Below, in pieces: positions 16,488 to 24,720 of a DNA stretch of 37,886 nt. The number at the start of each line of letters is the position of its first letter. Position 1 is the stretch's first letter. Source of the DNA: Rhodospirillaceae bacterium. Lineage in GTDB: Bacteria > Pseudomonadota > Alphaproteobacteria > Rhodospirillales > UBA2165. The stretch spans positions 1-37,886 of the forward strand of contig NZAK01000154.1 of NCBI GenBank assembly GCA_002687515.1. Direction: 5' to 3'. Both the position numbers and the translations under genes were made by a program. Under the pieces are notes generated by a model, which was given only the letters and a program-made list of their open reading frames with translations, did not search any database and was not told the DNA's origin.

Positions 16488-17113
16488 TCATGGTTGATTA
16501 CCGGGACATCCTGGAATTCTGGCTCGGCACCACCGAACTTTCCGCCGAGATCGAACGCCAGGAAATCTGGTTCCGCTCGACCGCCGAGTTCGATGCCGAG
16601 ATCAGGGAAAAATTCGGGGCGGCCTGGCAGGCGGCGGCGCGCGGCGAGCTCGACCATTGGATGGGCGCGCCCGATAGCTGCGCCGCCCTGATCGTGCTCT
16701 TGGACCAGTTCCCGCGCAACATGTTCCGGGGCCAGGAGCGCGCCTTTTCCACCGATCCGAAGGCGCGTATCGCCGCCAATCGGGTCGTCGAACATGGCTG
16801 GGACAAGGGCTTCGGCGGGCGCGTCCGCACCTTTTGTTACCTGCCGTTCGAGCATTCCGAATTCGCCGCCGACCAGGACCGTTCGGTATCCCTGATGGCC
16901 GGCGTGGATGAAGAACGGGCGCTGAAGGCGGCCGAGGAACATCGCGACGCCATCCTGCGTTTCGGCCGCTTCCCGCACCGCAACGCAGCCTTGGGCCGGA
17001 CCAACACGCCCGAGGAACAGGAATATCTGAAAGATCCGCCGGGCTGGGGCAAGACCGCCGCCGAGGCCGCGGAACTGGAGCGCAAAAAGGCGGAAAGCGA
17101 AGAACAAAGCTGA
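16484..17113 (+). CDS. DUF924 family protein
   Basis: The 209-residue protein matches DUF924 at every conserved block: an N-terminal ILEFWLG, the WFRSTAEFD segment, LLDQFPRNMFRGQ near residue 72, FCYLPFEHSE, and RFGRFPHRNAALGR near 158. The family has a TPR-like all-helical fold; its function is unknown. Its ATG lies inside the cyclase stop codon region (ATGA), so the two genes are translationally coupled; a second ATG two codons later is possible. The charged C-terminal tail (about 25 residues rich in E, A and K) is probably a flexible helix. Confidence 0.9.
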   Translation: MIMVDYRDILEFWLGTTELSAEIERQEIWFRSTAEFDAEIREKFGAAWQAAARGELDHWMGAPDSCAALIVLLDQFPRNMFRGQERAFSTDPKARIAANRVVEHGWDKGFGGRVRTFCYLPFEHSEFAADQDRSVSLMAGVDEERALKAAEEHRDAILRFGRFPHRNAALGRTNTPEEQEYLKDPPGWGKTAAEAAELERKKAESEEQS

Positions 17114-17136
17114 CATCAACCAAGAAGGAAACCATC

Positions 17137-18264
17137 ATGACCGAGACCCAGGCGACACGCGGCCCCTATCCGGAAAATTTCTACCCCGGCACCGAGGAAT
17201 TGGGCGCCGATGAAATGCGCATCACCGCGCTTGGCACCGGGCGGCCGTTCCTCAGGCGCTCGCAAGCCAATGCATCGTGGCTGATCGAGCTCGGCAACGG
17301 CGATAAGTTCGTGTTCGATTTCGGCTTCGGCTCACAGATGAATTTCACCGCCCTAGAAATTCCCTACAACGCCGTCACCGCCTGGTTCGCGACCCACCTG
17401 CACACCGACCATGTCGGCGATTTCGGCCAGATCTGGGTCGGCAGTTGGGCGGGCGGGCGCCTGAAGCCGCTGGAAGTGTACGGCCCGTCGGGGCCGGAAC
17501 CTAAATACGGCTTCCAGCATTTCATCGAAAAACAGATGGAATCCTACGCCTGGGATACCGACACGCGGGTCGGCGCGTTGCCGGCCATCGGCGCCGAGGT
17601 GAACGCGCACGAGTTCGATTTTACGGCAGAGGGTGGTGTCGTTTACCAACAGAACGGCGTCACCATTTCAAGCTTCCCCGCCGTCCATATCTATGACGGG
17701 CCGGTGAGCCTGAAACTGGAGTGGAACGGGCTGACCTTCGTCTATTCCGGCGACACCACGCCGAGCCGCTTCTTCGCCGAAAACGCCAAGGGCGCCGACG
17801 TGGTCGTCCACGAAACCTTCAACACCGTCGGCCAGCTCATGGACCGTTCCGGCTATGACGAGAACACGGCGCGCGCCATCGGCACCTTCATCCATTCGGC
17901 GCCGGAGGAAGCGGCCGTGGTGTTGAAAGAGGTCGATCCCCGCCTCGCCGTCATATTTCATTTCTTCAACGATTTCGACACCGCTCCGGAATTGGAAGCC
18001 AAGGTGCGCGAGCACTACGCCGGGCCGCTGGCCATGGCCACCGATTTCATGGTCATCAATGCCACCCGTGAGCTGATCGTCACGCGCATGGCGGTGGTCT
18101 CCGAGCATGTTTGGCCCAACAAGGACGAACATGACGATTTCGGCACCGCCGAACGCAAGGAGCCATTAAAAATGTCCGACTGGCTGTGGCAGGCGCAGCT
18201 TTTCCCCAAGGGCCGCCTGAAGGGCGGCGACGAGGGCGGCGACGCAGACGAAAGCAAGGGATAA
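17137..18264 (+). CDS. Metallo-beta-lactamase-fold hydrolase
   Basis: The 375-residue MBL-fold protein shows the full metal site: HLHTDH at residues 87-92, H184 in PAVH, D206 in YSGDT and H275 in IFHFF. The entry block ITALGTGRPFLRRSQ and a long C-terminal extension with EHVWPNKDEHDDFG resemble the family that public annotation often calls guanitoxin-biosynthesis GntH-like MBL hydrolases; that name comes from one cyanobacterial member and should not be taken as the function here. No other guanitoxin genes are near. AAGGAA precedes the ATG. A highly charged Gly/Asp tail ends the protein. The substrate is unknown. Confidence 0.85.
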   Translation: MTETQATRGPYPENFYPGTEELGADEMRITALGTGRPFLRRSQANASWLIELGNGDKFVFDFGFGSQMNFTALEIPYNAVTAWFATHLHTDHVGDFGQIWVGSWAGGRLKPLEVYGPSGPEPKYGFQHFIEKQMESYAWDTDTRVGALPAIGAEVNAHEFDFTAEGGVVYQQNGVTISSFPAVHIYDGPVSLKLEWNGLTFVYSGDTTPSRFFAENAKGADVVVHETFNTVGQLMDRSGYDENTARAIGTFIHSAPEEAAVVLKEVDPRLAVIFHFFNDFDTAPELEAKVREHYAGPLAMATDFMVINATRELIVTRMAVVSEHVWPNKDEHDDFGTAERKEPLKMSDWLWQAQLFPKGRLKGGDEGGDADESKG

Positions 18265-18294
18265 ACTGGCGAGCCGCTTCTCGGCCACATCGCC

Positions 18295-19212
18295 ATGAGC
18301 ACGGTTCCGGAATCCCGCGCCGCCCGCAACACGCGCGCCGTCCTGGCCATGATCTTGTCGGTGGCCATGCTGGCTTTGGTGGACGGCATCGCCAAGATCG
18401 CCGCCGGCGAAGGCATGCATCCCTTCATGATCGCCTTTTTCCGTAATCTGTTCGGGCTTATCGCCATGTTGCCATTTTTCATGCGCGTCGGCCTGGCCCG
18501 GATGAAGACGACGCGCCTCCGCATGCATCTGGCGCGCGGCGCATTCCATACCATGGCCATGCTGTGCTGGTTCACGGCGCTGACGCTGGTGCCGCTGGCC
18601 GAGGCCACGGCGATGATCTTCATAACCCCGATCTTTGCTTCCATCGGCGCGGTGCTGATTATGGGCGAAGGTTCGCGTCTCTTGCGCTGGGCATCGGTCG
18701 CCATCGGTTTCGCCGGCATGCTGATCATCCTGCGCCCCGGCGTGGCCGATTGGAACATCGGCGCATTACTGCTGATCTTCAACGCGATCACCATCGCCGG
18801 GGTCAAGCTGATGATCAAGTCGCTGTCGCGCACCGATACACCGGTCACCATCGTCGCCTATATGAGCCTGACCCTGACCGTTTTCAGCTTCCTGCCGGCG
18901 CTGTTCGTCTGGCAGTGGCCGAACCCGTGGTTGCTGTTCCTATTGGCCTCCATGGGCGGCATCGGAACCGTCGCCCATGTGATACAGACCTATTCCTACC
19001 GGGACGGTGAGATTACCCTGGTGGAACCGTCCAGTTATATGCGCCTGGTGTGGGCGGCGGCGGTGGGTTACGTGCTGTTCGGCGAGGTGCCCGGCATCTG
19101 GACCTGGATCGGCGGTGCCGTCATCGCCGGCGGCGCCATCTTGCTGCTACGCGACGAAATCCGCGAGGCGCGAGCCGCGCGGACGGCGCCCTCCGGAACA
19201 ATATCGACTTAG
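18295..19212 (+). CDS. DMT superfamily transporter (EamA), copy 1
   Basis: The 305-residue inner-membrane protein has about ten transmembrane helices made of two EamA repeats (about residues 15-145 and 160-295). Family motifs are FFRNLFGLIAMLPF, the ALTLVPLAEATAMIFITP segment ending repeat 1, and EPSSYMRLVWAAAVGYVLFGE in repeat 2. It exports or imports an unknown small metabolite. It is clearly paralogous to the gene at 20554-21438, with shared segments such as GFAGMLIILRPG/GLAGMLIFIRPG. It begins 30 bases after the MBL gene and its stop overlaps the converging GST stop by 4 bases. Confidence 0.88.
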   Translation: MSTVPESRAARNTRAVLAMILSVAMLALVDGIAKIAAGEGMHPFMIAFFRNLFGLIAMLPFFMRVGLARMKTTRLRMHLARGAFHTMAMLCWFTALTLVPLAEATAMIFITPIFASIGAVLIMGEGSRLLRWASVAIGFAGMLIILRPGVADWNIGALLLIFNAITIAGVKLMIKSLSRTDTPVTIVAYMSLTLTVFSFLPALFVWQWPNPWLLFLLASMGGIGTVAHVIQTYSYRDGEITLVEPSSYMRLVWAAAVGYVLFGEVPGIWTWIGGAVIAGGAILLLRDEIREARAARTAPSGTIST

Positions 19213-19931
19213 CTACCGGTCGCTTTCGCCAACATGTCCTTATTCTCTTTCGTATCGAAGATGTTGATTTCCTGGCGGCCCTCGGCGTCCTTTTTCATAC
19301 GTTCGCGGATTTCGGCGGCCATTTCATTGTTGCGCCGCACCGCCGGGCGCGCCTCCATGGCCGCCATCCAGCGCATGAAATTGGGATGCGCCGCATCGTC
19401 GAGACCGTAGTTTTCCCAGCCCTTGACCCAGGGATAATTGGCCATGTCGGCGATCGAGTATTCGGCGCAGCCGATCCATTCGGACTCTCCCAGCCGGTTT
19501 TCGAGCACCTGGTAGAGCCGCGCTTGTTCGTTGTTGTAGCGATCGATGGCGTATTGGATCTTGTCCTTGGCGTAATTATTGAAGTGGTGGGCTTGGCCGA
19601 ACATGGGGCCGATATGGGCCATCTGGAAGATCAGCCATTGCAGGGTGTCGAACCGGTCGCGTTCGCCGGCGGGCAGGAACTTACCGGCCTTTTCGGCGAG
19701 GTAGATGAGGATGGCGCCCGATTCCATCATCGTATAGCGCCCGCCGCCTGGCCCGTCGGTATCGACGATGGCGGGGATCTTGTTATTGGGGCTCAGCTTA
19801 AGATATTCCGGCGCGAACTGATCACCGAGGCGGATGGAGACATCCACATGGGTCCATTCGAGGCCGCATTCCTCGAGCATGATCATGACCTTCTGGCCGT
19901 TCGGCGTCGGCGTGGAATGGAGTTCGATCAT
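19209..19931 (-). CDS. Glutathione S-transferase, Nu-class/YghU-YfcG-like
   Basis: The 240-residue soluble protein has an N-terminal thioredoxin-fold domain and an all-helical C-terminal domain. The start motif TPTPNGQKV places Thr and Asn where Nu-class (YfcG/YghU-type) transferases bind glutathione; MESGAILIYLAEK near residue 69 is the conserved ES motif with the following helix, and EYSIADMANYPWV is the C-terminal N-cap/hydrophobic staple box. Proteins of this class often show disulfide-bond reductase activity with glutathione. AGGAAG precedes the ATG. The gene faces the DMT gene and diverges from msrB. Confidence 0.9.
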   Translation of the reverse strand: MIELHSTPTPNGQKVMIMLEECGLEWTHVDVSIRLGDQFAPEYLKLSPNNKIPAIVDTDGPGGGRYTMMESGAILIYLAEKAGKFLPAGERDRFDTLQWLIFQMAHIGPMFGQAHHFNNYAKDKIQYAIDRYNNEQARLYQVLENRLGESEWIGCAEYSIADMANYPWVKGWENYGLDDAAHPNFMRWMAAMEARPAVRRNNEMAAEIRERMKKDAEGRQEINIFDTKENKDMLAKATGS

Positions 19932-20117
19932 TGTGGTTTCTTCCTGATATGGTCACTGAACGGATTTCTTGTCACCAACCGTTATGTTGTACCTTAATCG
20001 CCGCGCCGCTCAAGGTCGAACTCGGGCCGCAAATGAATGATTTCGGCGAGCCTTGCCAAAGGCCGCTTCGTTGATAGGATCGGCCAAAACCGACAGAGCG
20101 ACGGGGAGCGCCAGAGC

Positions 20118-20519
20118 ATGACCGATAAAATCACCAAGACCGATCTCGAATGGCGCCAGCAATTGACGCAAGAGCAATTCCACGTCACCCGCGAAAAAGG
20201 CACCGAGAGGGCCTTCACCGGCACCTATAACGATTGCAAGACGCCGGGCACCTATGTCTGCATCTGCTGCGGGGCGGACCTTTTCAAATCCACCGATAAG
20301 TTCGATTCGGGCACCGGCTGGCCCAGCTATACAAGGCCCGCCGGCGATGCCGCCGTGATCACCGAAGAGGACGCCAGTTTCGGCATGGTCCGCACCGAGG
20401 CGATGTGCGCCCGCTGCGATGCCCATCTCGGCCATGTCTTCCCCGACGGGCCGGCGCCGACGGGGCTCCGCTATTGCATCAATTCGGCCTCGCTGACGCT
20501 CAAGCAAGACGAAGGCTGA
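20118..20519 (+). CDS. msrB: Peptide-methionine (R)-S-oxide reductase MsrB
   Basis: The 133-residue enzyme reduces the R-sulfoxide of methionine. The structural zinc is bound by C48/C51 and C97/C100 (CICC and CARC), the GTGWPSY block is at residues 65-71, HLGHVFPDG follows, and the catalytic C120 lies in RYCINSASL. An additional cysteine, C50, sits inside the first zinc pair. The start at 20118 is the family start ([12 protein letters not shown]); GGGGAGCG lies about ten bases before. There is no signal peptide, so it is cytosolic. Confidence 0.96.
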   Translation: MTDKITKTDLEWRQQLTQEQFHVTREKGTERAFTGTYNDCKTPGTYVCICCGADLFKSTDKFDSGTGWPSYTRPAGDAAVITEEDASFGMVRTEAMCARCDAHLGHVFPDGPAPTGLRYCINSASLTLKQDEG

Positions 20520-20553
20520 ATTTGGTATTGCATGTCCGCCAGGGCTCCGGGCA

Positions 20554-21438
20554 ATGACCGCCGGCGCGCCGGACGGCGCCTCCAACAACATCCGCGCCAT
20601 CCTGATCATGATCCTTTCCGGCGGGATTTTGAGCGTCAACGATGCCTTCATCAAGGCGCTGCAACTGGACGGCATGCATGTTTTCGAGGTGGTTTTTTTC
20701 CGCAACCTCTTTGCCCTGATTTCATTGCTGCCCCTCTATGCCCGGCTCGGCGCGCGCCAGCTTCTGACTGGGCGGCTGGGCCTGCATATCGTGCGCAACA
20801 TCCTGCAGGCGGTTTCCATGACCCTCTTTTTCTGGTCACTGGCCTTCCTGGCGCTGGCGGAGGCGGCGACTCTTAGCTTCACCTCGCCGATTTATACCTC
20901 CATCGGCGCCATTATTTTCCTGGCCGAACCGTCGCTGCGGGTGCGTTGGATCGCTATCGCCATCGGCCTCGCCGGCATGTTGATTTTCATCCGCCCCGGT
21001 TTCGCCGAGATCAATATCGGCGTCTGGATGGTCACCGGCGCCGCCATCACCGGCGCCGCCGTCAAACTGATGACAAAATCGCTAACCCGCACCGAAGCGC
21101 CGACCACCATCGTTGTTTATATGAGCTTGATTCTTGCCATCGTCACCTTGGTGCCGGCATTGCTGGTCTGGACCTGGCCGGAACCCTCGCAGTGGACGCA
21201 GCTGGTGGGCATCGGCGTCTTAGGCGCCATCGCCCATGTGTTGGCAACGGAAGCCTACAGGCTCGGCGAAGTGACGGCGTTGGAACCGGTGATTTTTACC
21301 CGCGTGATCGTGTCGGCGGCCATCGGCTACGTTGCCTTCGGCGAGTTTCCAGGCCTCTGGTCGTGGGCCGGCGCGGCGGTGATCATCGCCGGCGCGGCGC
21401 TTCTGATGCGCGCCGAGGCGGTGGGAAATCGAGCATGA
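20554..21438 (+). CDS. DMT superfamily transporter (EamA), copy 2
   Basis: The 294-residue membrane protein has two EamA repeats and about ten hydrophobic helices. It aligns along its whole length with the transporter at 18295-19212: FFRNLFALISLLPLY, LALAEAATLSFTSPIYTSIG, VKLMTKSLTRTEAPTTIV and FTRVIVSAAIGYVAFGEFPG all have close counterparts there. It starts 34 bases after msrB and ends 8 bases before the converging gene. The cargo is unknown; an overlapping role with copy 1 is likely. Confidence 0.88.
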   Translation: MTAGAPDGASNNIRAILIMILSGGILSVNDAFIKALQLDGMHVFEVVFFRNLFALISLLPLYARLGARQLLTGRLGLHIVRNILQAVSMTLFFWSLAFLALAEAATLSFTSPIYTSIGAIIFLAEPSLRVRWIAIAIGLAGMLIFIRPGFAEINIGVWMVTGAAITGAAVKLMTKSLTRTEAPTTIVVYMSLILAIVTLVPALLVWTWPEPSQWTQLVGIGVLGAIAHVLATEAYRLGEVTALEPVIFTRVIVSAAIGYVAFGEFPGLWSWAGAAVIIAGAALLMRAEAVGNRA

Positions 21439-21446
21439 TTGACTGG

Positions 21447-22223
21447 TTAGGCACCCCGGCCGGCACGCGAATTCGAAACCCGCTGCAACTCGTCGGCATA
21501 TTCCCGGTAGCGCCGGTGGTATTCGGAAAGTGCCTGCTTTTTAGCGGTAATTTCCAGGAATTTATTCAGAACCGGAAGCTGCCGGCCAGCGAATTCGACC
21601 ACATCGACATTTGGCAACCTCGGCAAAAGCGAGAAAAAGCTGACCACCACGTGGCCGCCCAGCCGTTTTTTCGAAACCTTGGTCAGTTCCTTCATTAATG
21701 TTGGCACGCCTTGCAACAGCCAATCCGCGTAAGGACCGATGATCGCGGCCTGGCGCATCAGCTCGTCCGCCTCGAAATCGAAATTCCGGCGGTCGAGGAT
21801 TTGACCCTCCCGGTAGACGGTTGGCGCCGTGTCTGAAACATCGCATTCCCAGCCCTCCCTCGGAACCAGCAAATCCTCCTGATGTTCTTCGCTGCGATAG
21901 GGTGAAAACGGCATCGACCGGCAGCGCGACGGCCGCTCGCCGTAGATGTTACAACGCCCATCCGCCGCCAACTCGGGGCATTCAATGGTGGGCGGGATAT
22001 AGGCCGTCGGTGCGATCCGCACCGCCAGTTCCTTGCCATTGGGCAAGTCGATACGGGCGCCCAAGCGGGCTGTGTGATCGAACAAACTGGCGCCCGCCCG
22101 CAGCGGCGACCAGATCACCGCCAGGGGGAACCGCCCGGCATGGCTCAGCGCGTCTTTAAGGGTCAGCGGCAGCCATCCCCGACAGCATTTGCCGCATTCG
22201 GTGCATCTGAAACGGGTTTCCAT
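21447..22223 (-). CDS. YkgJ-type cysteine-cluster protein (putative metal or Fe-S binding)
   Basis: The 258-residue protein opens with a CxxCxxCC cluster (C7, C10, C13, C14 in RCTECGKCC) and has a second pair in ECPELAADGRC and a fourth region ERPSRC, the YkgJ/UPF0153 pattern that binds zinc or an iron-sulfur centre. The N-terminal half carries the cysteine domain; the C-terminal 120 residues are helical with many charges and I do not recognise a family there. It starts 6 bases after the YchJ-like gene stops, so the two are co-transcribed. The function is not known. Confidence 0.85.
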   Translation of the reverse strand: METRFRCTECGKCCRGWLPLTLKDALSHAGRFPLAVIWSPLRAGASLFDHTARLGARIDLPNGKELAVRIAPTAYIPPTIECPELAADGRCNIYGERPSRCRSMPFSPYRSEEHQEDLLVPREGWECDVSDTAPTVYREGQILDRRNFDFEADELMRQAAIIGPYADWLLQGVPTLMKELTKVSKKRLGGHVVVSFFSLLPRLPNVDVVEFAGRQLPVLNKFLEITAKKQALSEYHRRYREYADELQRVSNSRAGRGA

Positions 22224-22229
22224 CAGCCA

Positions 22230-22712
22230 CTAAGCGCCACAGCATTTTTTGAACTTTTTGCCCGACCTGCAGGGACAGGGATCGTTGCGCCCGACCTTTT
22301 CGACGATGCGGGTTGCCGGTTTTGGATTTATATCGCCATCCACATAGACCCAGCGCCCGTCCTGGCGCCGGAAGTTGCTTAATTCGTGATGCGCATAATT
22401 TTCGCCGCCCCGTTTGAAGCGGGTGACGAATTCGACGGTACCGGTCTGATCGTCCGCCCCACCACCCGTAACTTCGCGAATCTCAAGGCCTGTCCATTTG
22501 GCGCCCAACGCCATGCTTTCCGCCGCCGAGCGGTTGAAATCGCCCTGCACCTCGGGCGCATGGGTGTTTTCGATATGATCGAAGGCGCCGGTTACATAGG
22601 CCGTATAGCGGGACCGCATCAAGGCCTCGGCGGTGGGCGCCGGCGCGCCCTCGATAATCGGGCCGCAGCATTCTTCAAAGTCGCGCGCGGAGCCGCAGGG
22701 ACAATCGGTCAT
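22230..22712 (-). CDS. YchJ family protein with N- and C-terminal SEC-C motifs
   Basis: The 160-residue protein has a SEC-C-like zinc motif at each end: [14 protein letters not shown] at residues 4-17 and the [17 protein letters not shown] block at the C-terminus. Between them is an NTF2-like domain with the YchJ signature [15 protein letters not shown] near residue 26 and a [20 protein letters not shown] strand. The C-terminal motif is the type that SecA uses to bind SecB and ribosomes; the role of YchJ itself is not known. The start follows the oxidoreductase gene by 15 bases in the same direction. Confidence 0.92.
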   Translation of the reverse strand: MTDCPCGSARDFEECCGPIIEGAPAPTAEALMRSRYTAYVTGAFDHIENTHAPEVQGDFNRSAAESMALGAKWTGLEIREVTGGGADDQTGTVEFVTRFKRGGENYAHHELSNFRRQDGRWVYVDGDINPKPATRIVEKVGRNDPCPCRSGKKFKKCCGA

Positions 22713-22727
22713 CGCCGGTTCAGCCCC

Positions 22728-23561
22728 TCAGAAAAAGGCGAGGCTGCGCATTTCGATGGATTGGCGCGCATAGGCGTCCGCCGGCGTTCTCGGATCGTCG
22801 AACGACGTATGCGCGGTAAAACGCGCGCGGCCATCGGTTTCCGAATCATAAACCTTGAATACCAGCGCCTCATGGCGGGCCATTTCCGGGAAATAGTACC
22901 ATTGGTGCGCCGGATTGTACTTGATCTGGTAGGTTTCACCGCGGCGGTCAGGATAGCGCCGTTCGGCGGCGATCAAATCGTCCATCTCCAAGCTGCGCGC
23001 ATCGGCGATGGCGAGGGGGTTCTTGAGGATCGGCTGATTGATGGCCCGCCAAACCTGGATAATGGCGAAACGCCTTTTAAGCAGCTCGTCCGCCTCGTCC
23101 GGCAGAATATCGCGCACCCGCTGCGGCCCCGACCATTCGGTGTAATCATTGTGCACCGACAGGACCGGCTCGCGGATTTGCCGCTCTTCGCGCTCGGTCT
23201 CGTTGCCGGAACGCAGGGTGTGATCGAAAATATCGACCCGATGGGCGCCGGAAACCTTCTTGATCAGATCTTCCACTTCCGGGTAATAGACGCGCTTGAG
23301 TTCATCCTCGTCGAAAAAATCCACCATATTCGTGGCGTGATCGACAAACTCAAATCCATGAACCTCCAGCGACAATTCACCCCGGGCGGCGCGGCCATCC
23401 AACATGGTGACCGTCTGGCCTTCACGCTGGCCCGATTGCCGGCGGCCGATATTGCCTGGGCCGAAGGTTTCGTTCACCGGCTTGGCGCCGGTATCGATGG
23501 AATACATGACGGTCGCGTCAATGGAGTTGGGCGATTTAACCGCCCCGGCGGCTTGGCTCAT
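22728..23561 (-). CDS. CmcJ/NvfI-like oxidoreductase (putative Fe/2-oxoglutarate-type)
   Basis: The 277-residue protein resembles the CmcJ/NvfI family, which includes CmcJ of cephamycin 7-alpha-methoxylation and fungal NvfI, a non-haem iron enzyme. A possible HxD...H iron site is H137 and D139 (VHNDYT) with H251 (TAHTSF) or H230; RQSIEMR near residue 266 is the conserved C-terminal strand. RFAIIQVWRAINQPI is also typical. AGAGGAAAG precedes the ATG. The gene heads a three-gene minus-strand unit with ychJ and the YkgJ-like gene, and it diverges from the decarboxylase gene at 23738, so the two may share a regulatory region. The substrate is unknown. Confidence 0.75.
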   Translation of the reverse strand: MSQAAGAVKSPNSIDATVMYSIDTGAKPVNETFGPGNIGRRQSGQREGQTVTMLDGRAARGELSLEVHGFEFVDHATNMVDFFDEDELKRVYYPEVEDLIKKVSGAHRVDIFDHTLRSGNETEREERQIREPVLSVHNDYTEWSGPQRVRDILPDEADELLKRRFAIIQVWRAINQPILKNPLAIADARSLEMDDLIAAERRYPDRRGETYQIKYNPAHQWYYFPEMARHEALVFKVYDSETDGRARFTAHTSFDDPRTPADAYARQSIEMRSLAFF

Positions 23562-23737
23562 AATCTTTCCTCTGGATTCACAGCGGGGCGTACAAGAGCA
23601 TATTTCGGCGGATATTCCAATTGTCTGTGGCTTGGCCTGGCGCCATGAGGTTTAATAGCTTGAGCCAAATACAGGACATGACGCACCCATTTTGTGACGC
23701 CGCGCCGCACCGCAAAACCAGTTGAAGGAAATACACC

Positions 23738-24712
23738 ATGCAAGGCAAAATCGCCCTTGAGGAACATTTCGCGCTGGAGGAAACATTTACCGACACCAAA
23801 CGATTTCCGAAGGCTGGACAGGCCGATGATCTGCGCCGCCGCTTGCTGGATATCCTGGATGTGCGCCTTGGCGAAATGGACCAATACGGCATCGAGTTCG
23901 GCATCCAATCTCTCAATTCACCGGGCATCCAGTCGGTCCTGGAACCGGCGCAGGCGGTTGAGCTGGCGCAAAGGGCCAACGATATTCTGGCCGGCGAGGT
24001 GGCCAGGCGCCCTGACCGGTTTGCCGGTTTCGCCGCCCTGCCGATGCAGGATCCCGACGCCGCCATCGAAGAAGTGACGCGCTGCATCAAGGAACTCGGC
24101 TTCGTCGGCGTCAACCTCAACGGTTTTAGCCAGAAGGGCGGGGCCGACACCCAGATTTTCTACGACCTTCCCGAATTCCGCCCCTTGTGGGCGTGCATCG
24201 AGGAACTGGACGTACCCACCTACCTGCATCCGCGCAACACATTGCCCAGCCAGGGGCGCTGTTACCAGGGCCACCCCTGGTTCGAACATTCGGCCTGGGC
24301 GTTCGCCGTCGAAACCGCGATCCACGCGCTACGCCTGTTGGCGTCGGGCCTGTTTGACGAGTATCCTAAACTGCAACTGGTCATCGGTCATCTCGGCGAG
24401 CGAATTCCCTTCGATCTGTGGCGCGTCGACCATCGCATCGCCAAATCGCCGCAGGGGATACCGGCCAAGAAATCGATGACCGAATATTTCCGCGAAAACG
24501 TGCATCTGACCACGTCTGGAAATTTCCACGATGCCACCCTGCATTACACGATGGATAGGGTCGGCGCGGAGCGCATCATGTTCTCGGTCGACTACCCGTT
24601 CGAAACCACCGAGGAAGGCGCCGTCTGGTTCGACAATGCCGAGCTTTCCGACGAGGACCGCATGAAAATCGGCCGCTCCAACGCCATTGAGCTGTTCAAG
24701 CTGGACCTTTAG
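23738..24712 (+). CDS. Gamma-resorcylate (2,6-dihydroxybenzoate) decarboxylase-like amidohydrolase
   Basis: The 324-residue protein closely resembles bacterial gamma-resorcylate decarboxylases as I recall them: the start MQGKIALEEHFA, GFVGVNLNGFSQ, YLHPRNTLP, the HALRLLASGLFDEYP block and IMFSVDYPFE. Metal and active-site residues fall at the same positions: E8, H10, H164, H218 and D285, with F23 also kept. These enzymes reversibly decarboxylate dihydroxybenzoates to the phenol without a redox cofactor, using a divalent metal. GAAGGAAA precedes the ATG. It faces the TRAP transporter (8 bases between stops) and diverges from a probable oxygenase. A ring acid is the likely substrate; which one is not certain. 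Confidence 0.85.
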   Translation: MQGKIALEEHFALEETFTDTKRFPKAGQADDLRRRLLDILDVRLGEMDQYGIEFGIQSLNSPGIQSVLEPAQAVELAQRANDILAGEVARRPDRFAGFAALPMQDPDAAIEEVTRCIKELGFVGVNLNGFSQKGGADTQIFYDLPEFRPLWACIEELDVPTYLHPRNTLPSQGRCYQGHPWFEHSAWAFAVETAIHALRLLASGLFDEYPKLQLVIGHLGERIPFDLWRVDHRIAKSPQGIPAKKSMTEYFRENVHLTTSGNFHDATLHYTMDRVGAERIMFSVDYPFETTEEGAVWFDNAELSDEDRMKIGRSNAIELFKLDL

Positions 24713-24720
24713 TCCGGACC

